A stretch of 10,581 bases of DNA from Spirochaetaceae bacterium (GTDB lineage Bacteria; Spirochaetota; Spirochaetia; Treponematales; Breznakiellaceae): contig JAIRSS010000271.1 in the NCBI GenBank assembly GCA_031255315.1, positions 1-10,581 on the forward strand, written 5' to 3'. The translations under genes and the position numbers were made by a program. The first letter of the stretch is position 1. Each line of letters opens with the position of its first letter. Under the pieces are notes generated by a model. The model did no database searches. It was not told the DNA's origin and saw only the letters and a list, made by a program, of their open reading frames with translations. This document shows positions 7,161-10,581 of the stretch, in pieces.

Positions 7161-7473
7161 TAGACGGAGACGAGTAGGCCCGGTACCGGATAAAGAGAGA
7201 TCGCGTCATAGGCTGGAAGCGCGGTTATCCGGGAATCGCTGAAAACCCCTCCAGAGCCGCCCCGGTGAACGGAGCGGATTTGCGGCTGCAAGTCCACCCC
7301 AGTATTCGGGGCCGGAACGGATGGTCCCCAATACGGATCGTTCTGCCCCCGTCAGCGGCGAAGAGCGCGCCCCCCGTCATGGAGAAGCGAAGCTGGGTGG
7401 TACCGCGGGCTTTTCAGCTCGTCCCGGCACGTGGAAATACGCAGGACTCCTGGTCCCGGCGTTTCCGTATTTT
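7161..7473 (+). ncRNA. T-box leader of thrS (threonine specifier ACC)
   Basis: T-box leaders bind a specific tRNA and switch on the downstream gene when the tRNA is uncharged. Stem I is visible: a GGAG/CTCC base (7166-7169 with 7249-7252), the GAGTA motif (7172-7176), the CCGGATA/TATCCGG helix (7186-7192 with 7226-7232), the AGAGAG bulge region, and ATCGCG/CGCGGT (7200-7205 with 7220-7225) closing a loop with GGCTGGAA. The specifier follows CTGAAA and reads ACC (7245-7247), a threonine codon, matching the gene. A possible stem II lies at 7257-7277 and a CCCC/GGGG hairpin at 7297-7311. The T-box TGGTACCGCG gives the canonical antiterminator: GCTGGG with CCCGGC (7392-7397/7423-7428), bulge TGGTACC and GCGGGC with GCTCGT (7405-7410/7417-7422). 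The UGGU in the bulge fits a tRNA ending ACCA. The off-state structure is not clear. Confidence 0.9.
7433..7473 (+). terminator. Weak candidate terminator or regulatory hairpin before thrS
   Basis: GGAAA-TA-CGC (7433-7442) can pair with GCG-TTTCC (7459-7466), with GGAC/GTCC inside, followed by GTATTTT. An alternative pairing is AAATACG (7435-7441) with CGTATTT (7466-7472). The T-run is short and the stem does not overlap the antiterminator strand, so a transcriptional switch here is only a possibility. Confidence 0.3.
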
Positions 7474-7491
7474 AAACGCGAGAGGTGCGCT

Positions 7492-9276
7492 ATGTCAGAA
7501 TCCAAAGAAAATCGGAACGAACAACTCGAAAAAATCCGCCATTCGGTAAGCCATGTTATGGCCCAGGCGGTAACCCGGTTGTTTCCAGGGACCCTGGTCG
7601 CCATTGGCCCGTCCATTCAGAACGGCTTTTACTATGATTTCCAGCTTCCCGGCCCCCTTACCGCCGAAGATCTTCCCGCCATTGAAGCGGAGATGAAGAA
7701 GATCATCGACAGCCGGCAGGACTTTGTCCGGGTCGTGGTGAGCCGGGAGGAGGCCCGGCGGCGCTTTGCCGGCGAGCCGTTTAAGCTGGAGCTAATCGAC
7801 AATCTTCCCTCCGGCGAGGAGGCCTCGGTGTACGAAAACCGGGACCCGGCGGGTAATACGCTCTGGGCGGACCTGTGTCGGGGCCCCCACGCGGCGAACA
7901 CCAGGGAGATTCATTCCGGGGCCTTTAAGCTCATGGCCATCGCAGGCGCGTACTGGCGGGGGGACGAGAAGCGGCCCATGCTCACCAGAATCTACGGCAC
8001 GGCCTGGGAGAATCCCAAAGATCTCAAGGCCTACCTGGCCTTCCTGGAAGAGGTGGAGAAGCGGGATCACCGGCGGGTGGGCAAGGAGATGGACCTCTAC
8101 TCCATCCATGAAGAAGCCGGGGCGGGGCTTATCTATTGGCATCCTAACGGAGGCCGCATGAGGGTGGCCATAGAAGACTTCTGGCGGCAGGAGCATTACC
8201 GGAACGGCTACGAAATCCTCTACACCCCTCACATCGGGAAGTCCTGGCTGTGGGAAACCTCCGGTCATCTGGGGTTCTACAAGGAGAATATGTATTCCCC
8301 CATGCAAATCGACAATCAGGACTATCTCATCAAGCCAATGAACTGCCCCTTTCACATTATGATCTACAAGAACAAGGGGAGGAGCTACCGGGACCTGCCC
8401 CTGCGCTGGGCGGAACTGGGTACCGTCTACCGCTACGAGCGGAGCGGGGTGCTCCACGGCCTCCTGCGGGTCCGGGGTTTTACCCAGGACGACGCCCATA
8501 TCTTCTGCACCCCCGATCAGATCGAAGATGAAATTCGGGAAGTTTTGCGGTTCAGCCTTCACCTGTGGAACGTCTTCGGGTTCAAGGACATCAAGGCATA
8601 CTTGGCTACCAAGCCTGCCGAATCTGTGGGAGAGCCGGCCCGGTGGGACCAGGCCCTGGAATCCCTCCGAGCGGCGGTACGCGCCGAAGGGCTGGACTAT
8701 GAAATCGACGAAGGGGGCGGCGCTTTCTACGGCCCCAAGATCGACCTCAAGATCAAGGACGCTTTGGGCCGGGAATGGCAGATGACCACCATACAATTCG
8801 ACTTCAACGAGCCAGAACGGTTTGACATGACCTTTGTTGATGCCGACGGGCGGCATAAGCGGCCTTACATGGTACACCGGGCCCTTCTGGGTTCCCTGGA
8901 ACGGTTCTTTGGGGTTCTTATAGAACACTTTGGCGGCGCTTTCCCGGTATGGATAGCCCCGGAGCAGGTTGCGGTGATCCCCGTGGCGGAAAACTTCAAC
9001 GCCTACGCGAAGCAGGTTGCGGCGGAACTCAAGGCCCGGGACCTCCGGGTAACGGCGGAATTGGGCGGCGAACGCATGAACGCCAAGATTCGCTCCTGTC
9101 AGAACCGAAAGATCCCCTACATGCTGGTGGTGGGCCAGCGGGAAGCGGACGAAGGCATGGTATCCGTCCGCCGCCGGGACGGAAAGCCGGGGCCCATGGG
9201 GGCCGCAGCCATGAAGACTGCCGAGTTCGCGGATTACGCGGCGGCCAAGGTAACAAGCCGGGATCTCGAATTATGA
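7492..9276 (+). CDS. thrS: Threonyl-tRNA synthetase lacking the N-terminal TGS domain
   Basis: ThrRS charges tRNA-Thr with threonine and removes mischarged serine. The protein is 594 residues, about 50 shorter than the E. coli enzyme. It opens almost at once with the editing domain: HSVSH (17-21) and CRGPH (129-133) carry the editing-site His, His, Cys and His. The catalytic core has the zinc ligands Cys285, His336 and His462, at a constant offset of 49 from E. coli C334, H385 and H511 (numbering from memory). Motif 2 is around YRYERSG (313-319), motif 3 around VHRALLGSLERF (461-472), and the anticodon-binding domain is C-terminal. The missing part is the TGS domain. ATG 7492 is chosen because of AGAGGTG 7 bases upstream; the frame is open upstream, but that stretch is the T-box leader. 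It is expressed under T-box control. Confidence 0.95.
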   Translation: MSESKENRNEQLEKIRHSVSHVMAQAVTRLFPGTLVAIGPSIQNGFYYDFQLPGPLTAEDLPAIEAEMKKIIDSRQDFVRVVVSREEARRRFAGEPFKLELIDNLPSGEEASVYENRDPAGNTLWADLCRGPHAANTREIHSGAFKLMAIAGAYWRGDEKRPMLTRIYGTAWENPKDLKAYLAFLEEVEKRDHRRVGKEMDLYSIHEEAGAGLIYWHPNGGRMRVAIEDFWRQEHYRNGYEILYTPHIGKSWLWETSGHLGFYKENMYSPMQIDNQDYLIKPMNCPFHIMIYKNKGRSYRDLPLRWAELGTVYRYERSGVLHGLLRVRGFTQDDAHIFCTPDQIEDEIREVLRFSLHLWNVFGFKDIKAYLATKPAESVGEPARWDQALESLRAAVRAEGLDYEIDEGGGAFYGPKIDLKIKDALGREWQMTTIQFDFNEPERFDMTFVDADGRHKRPYMVHRALLGSLERFFGVLIEHFGGAFPVWIAPEQVAVIPVAENFNAYAKQVAAELKARDLRVTAELGGERMNAKIRSCQNRKIPYMLVVGQREADEGMVSVRRRDGKPGPMGAAAMKTAEFADYAAAKVTSRDLEL

Positions 9277-9326
9277 GATACGCCGGGGTACAGGATAACC
9301 GGCTATGTAAGGAAGAAGGAGAATAA
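9273..9326 (+). CDS. Possible tiny ORF (17 residues) overlapping the end of thrS
   Basis: ATG at 9273 overlaps the thrS stop in an ATGA arrangement and reads MRYAGVQDNRLCKEEGE before TAA. It has no recognisable function. Its stop overlaps the ATG of the next small ORF. Listed only because of this chain of overlaps; it may be chance. Confidence 0.12.
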   Translation: MRYAGVQDNRLCKEEGE

Positions 9327-9460
9327 TGCCGGTTGCCCGCTCCGGCCTTTGCTCCGCAAAGCCGGAGTTGACAAACGGTGGATGGAGTATGGTGTGGGAC
9401 CGGACATCAAAAAAACGAGCGTACCCCCGGTATAGCCGGGAATGGTGTATTTCATGGTAA
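9326..9460 (+). CDS. Possible small ORF (44 residues) downstream of thrS
   Basis: ATG at 9326 is preceded by AAGGAG (9316-9321), a near-perfect Shine-Dalgarno sequence though with short spacing, and shares its first base with the stop of the preceding 17-residue ORF (TAATG). The product, beginning MPVARSGLCSAKPELTNGG and rich in Trp and basic residues, is not recognised. It contains the hairpin at 9340-9367. It could be a leader peptide, a short translated remnant, or not a gene. Confidence 0.2.
   Translation: MPVARSGLCSAKPELTNGGWSMVWDRTSKKRAYPRYSREWCISW
9340..9367 (+). terminator. Strong hairpin after thrS, possible terminator without T-run
   Basis: CTCCGGCCTTTG (9340-9351) pairs with CAAAGCCGGAG (9357-9367) in 11 base pairs with one bulged C, around a 5-base loop. 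No T-run follows; instead TTGACA (9368-9373) starts right after it, which might be the -35 of a promoter for the Nudix gene, although no well-spaced -10 is seen. A second hairpin, CCCGG-TATAG-CCGGG, is at 9426-9440. Confidence 0.4.
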
Positions 9461-9469
9461 ACTTATCCC

Positions 9470-10024
9470 ATGTGGAATTATTGTCCCTCCTGCGCCTCCC
9501 CGAAGATTCAGTTTGACGGATCCCACAGGTTTTCCTGTCCGGCCTGTGGTTTTGTCTATTACCATAACACCGCCGCCGCCACAGGCTGCGTTATCCGGGG
9601 CAAAAGGGGCGTCCTGCTCCTCTCGCGGGGCAAAGAGCCCGCCAGGGGCAAGCTGGACCTGCCCGGCGGCTTTGTTGACCCCGGAGAGGGGGCCCTGGAG
9701 GGCCTTGCCCGGGAATTGCGGGAGGAAATCGGCTGGACGCCGCCGTCCGGTGAAGGGTCCGGTCCGCCGGCCTTCCGGCTTTTTGCCTCCTTCCCCAATG
9801 TCTACCCCTACCGGGGCATCCTCTACAACACCTGCGATATGTTTTTCAGCCTGGACGCGCCGGAACTGACGGAAGAGGACCTGCACCCGCAGGCGAAGGA
9901 AATTGAGGGGCTGCGCTTCGTGGAACCGGAGGATATCCTTATGGAGGACATTGCCTTTGACTCAACCCGACGGGCCCTGGCCGCCTATCTGCGGCTCCCC
10001 GCTTTACAAAAACGCCGTAAATGA
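9470..10024 (+). CDS. Nudix hydrolase with N-terminal zinc ribbon
   Basis: Nudix enzymes cleave nucleoside diphosphates linked to another group, such as NADH, ADP-ribose or oxidised nucleotides, using a divalent metal. The protein is 184 residues. The N-terminus holds four cysteines in two CxxC pairs (Cys5/Cys8 and Cys23/Cys26, in YCPSC and FSCPACGF), a zinc ribbon as found in NudC-like and related proteins. The complete Nudix box spans residues 67-89 (GFVDPGE, seven residues, then RELREEIGW) and fits GX5EX7REUXEEXGU. The substrate cannot be told from sequence. The start is fixed by an in-frame stop at 9458 and the zinc ribbon at the very N-terminus, but no Shine-Dalgarno sequence is visible. 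It lies 193 bases after thrS and converges with the next gene. Confidence 0.9.
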   Translation: MWNYCPSCASPKIQFDGSHRFSCPACGFVYYHNTAAATGCVIRGKRGVLLLSRGKEPARGKLDLPGGFVDPGEGALEGLARELREEIGWTPPSGEGSGPPAFRLFASFPNVYPYRGILYNTCDMFFSLDAPELTEEDLHPQAKEIEGLRFVEPEDILMEDIAFDSTRRALAAYLRLPALQKRRK

Positions 10025-10058
10025 AAAGAACCCGGAAGCAAGCTCCCGGGCTCTTCAT
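10021..10058. terminator. Hairpin between convergent genes, probable terminator of the minus-strand gene
   Basis: ATGAAAAGAACCCGG (10021-10035) pairs, with two small mismatches or bulges, with CCGGGCTCTTCAT (10046-10058). It overlaps the Nudix stop codon. On the minus strand the stem is followed by a T-rich stretch (TTCTTTTCATTT), so it fits best as the terminator of the decarboxylase gene; on the plus strand no T-run follows. Confidence 0.55.
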
Positions 10059-10114
10059 TAAAAGGTTCCCGCTTACCAGGCCGTTTTCAACGTCCCATGC
10101 CTTCTTCGGGCGCG

Positions 10115-10581
10115 TTATTTGAAACCCATGCCTCTGCCGTGAATATACCGGCTCTCATTCAAAGTCTTGCTTAATTTGAAAGCGTCTTTCGCTTTCAAAT
10201 CGTCTGTAAACTTGTCAATCAGACCCTCGGTTACAGAGTCCATTAAGTAAATGTGGGAATAGGAGCGTGTTTCACCATTTACAACCAGCGTTTCATTTGA
10301 AAGCGAATATTTGAACACAATCCGGTCGTTTGCCTGTCTGAACCTGACCGTTAACGCATGAGGAGAATATTCAATCCACAGCTTAAGCTCCTTGTGCGCC
10401 TTCTTCACCTCCTCAAGTTTTTGCAACGCGTACTGCGCCATGCGCTCACCATGTTGTATTCTATCTGTCAGGCGCTTAACGGAATTGCTGGAGATAAAAT
10501 CCCAGAGTATTAACGCCGAAAAGCCGTTGCGGGACCCTGAAAACGTGGTATCCGGGGATCCGATATATTCGGGGTTTTCGA
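10115..10581 (-). CDS. PLP-dependent decarboxylase, histidine decarboxylase-like, C-terminal part (N-terminus beyond the right edge)
   Basis: An ATG at 10441 would give a 108-residue protein, but the minus-strand frame stays open from the right edge to the stop at 10115, giving 154 visible residues. The upstream part reads GSPDTTFSGSRNG, followed by FSALILWDFI and a helix-rich stretch. This matches the region after the PLP lysine in group II pyridoxal-dependent decarboxylases (PF00282), closest in my recollection to bacterial histidine decarboxylase and plant serine decarboxylase. The lysine itself lies outside the window. Such enzymes remove the carboxyl group of an amino acid, making an amine, often linked to acid resistance or signalling. 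The gene is visibly AT-richer than its neighbours, suggesting horizontal acquisition. The substrate assignment is tentative. Confidence 0.75.
   Translation of the reverse strand, partial: ENPEYIGSPDTTFSGSRNGFSALILWDFISSNSVKRLTDRIQHGERMAQYALQKLEEVKKAHKELKLWIEYSPHALTVRFRQANDRIVFKYSLSNETLVVNGETRSYSHIYLMDSVTEGLIDKFTDDLKAKDAFKLSKTLNESRYIHGRGMGFK
10174..10305. repeat. Three copies of an 11-base word within the decarboxylase gene
   Basis: ATTTGAAAGCG occurs at 10174-10184 and 10295-10305, and its reverse complement CGCTTTCAAAT at 10190-10200. The first and the inverted copy form a perfect 11-bp hairpin with a 5-base loop. All lie in coding sequence, in different reading contexts (DLKAKDAFKL and SLSN). 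Confidence 0.7.

Noticed and set aside
7321..7491. In-frame upstream extension of thrS from ATG 7321
   Set aside because: The extension reads through the T-box antiterminator and does not resemble a TGS domain; AGAGGTG marks ATG 7492 as the start.
7792..8928. 378-codon minus-strand open frame
   Set aside because: It is antisense to thrS, which has all its catalytic residues in the plus-strand frame; it has no ribosome-binding site or recognisable domain.
10115..10441. Stand-alone 108-residue hypothetical protein
   Set aside because: The frame continues to the window edge with decarboxylase motifs; the ATG at 10441 is an internal methionine and lacks a ribosome-binding site.

Overview
The window is a GC-rich, gene-dense bacterial chromosome segment with six complete genes, a probable seventh (ThrRS) under RNA control, a complete Nudix gene, and two genes cut by the window edges. 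The best guess for the source is a spirochaete of the Treponema group. This is inference from overall gene style, the PF04392-type ABC operon and a substrate-binding protein with no lipobox cysteine, which fits a cell with an outer membrane. A high-GC member of the Bacillota cannot be excluded, and the T-box in front of thrS would be ordinary there.

Left part (1-2467, minus strand): a branched-chain amino-acid operon transcribed leftward from a promoter near 2439-2467, in the order ilvN (acetolactate synthase small subunit), ilvC (ketol-acid reductoisomerase), leuA (2-isopropylmalate synthase, C-terminus beyond the left edge). ilvB, the catalytic partner of IlvN, is not next to ilvN in this window. 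Divergent from it on the plus strand is a diacylglycerol/lipid kinase gene (2562-3680), possibly read from a leaderless mRNA.

Middle (3681-7000, plus strand): a three-gene ABC importer of the TrpX/TrpY/TrpZ type (substrate-binding protein, LivH-like permease, ATPase). Its first gene is preceded by a predicted promoter and then a roughly 100-nt leader. That leader closes into a long helix (3878-3895 with 3959-3979) enclosing smaller hairpins, and ends just before the Shine-Dalgarno sequence. I do not recognise it as a known riboswitch class. A strong intrinsic terminator at 6965-7000 ends the operon.

Right part (7001-10024, plus strand): promoter, a T-box leader with a threonine ACC specifier and a canonical antiterminator fold, then thrS. 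The ThrRS starts directly at the editing domain, with no N-terminal TGS domain, but keeps its editing and zinc/catalytic residues. After a gap with hairpins and two tiny overlapping ORFs comes a Nudix hydrolase with an N-terminal zinc ribbon. A hairpin at 10021-10058 separates it from a convergent minus-strand gene. That gene's reading frame stays open to the right edge and is the C-terminal part of a PLP-dependent (histidine decarboxylase-like) decarboxylase, visibly AT-richer than its neighbours.

Taken together the region deals with amino-acid supply: making Val/Ile/Leu, probably importing an amino acid or related small molecule, and sensing threonine charging.
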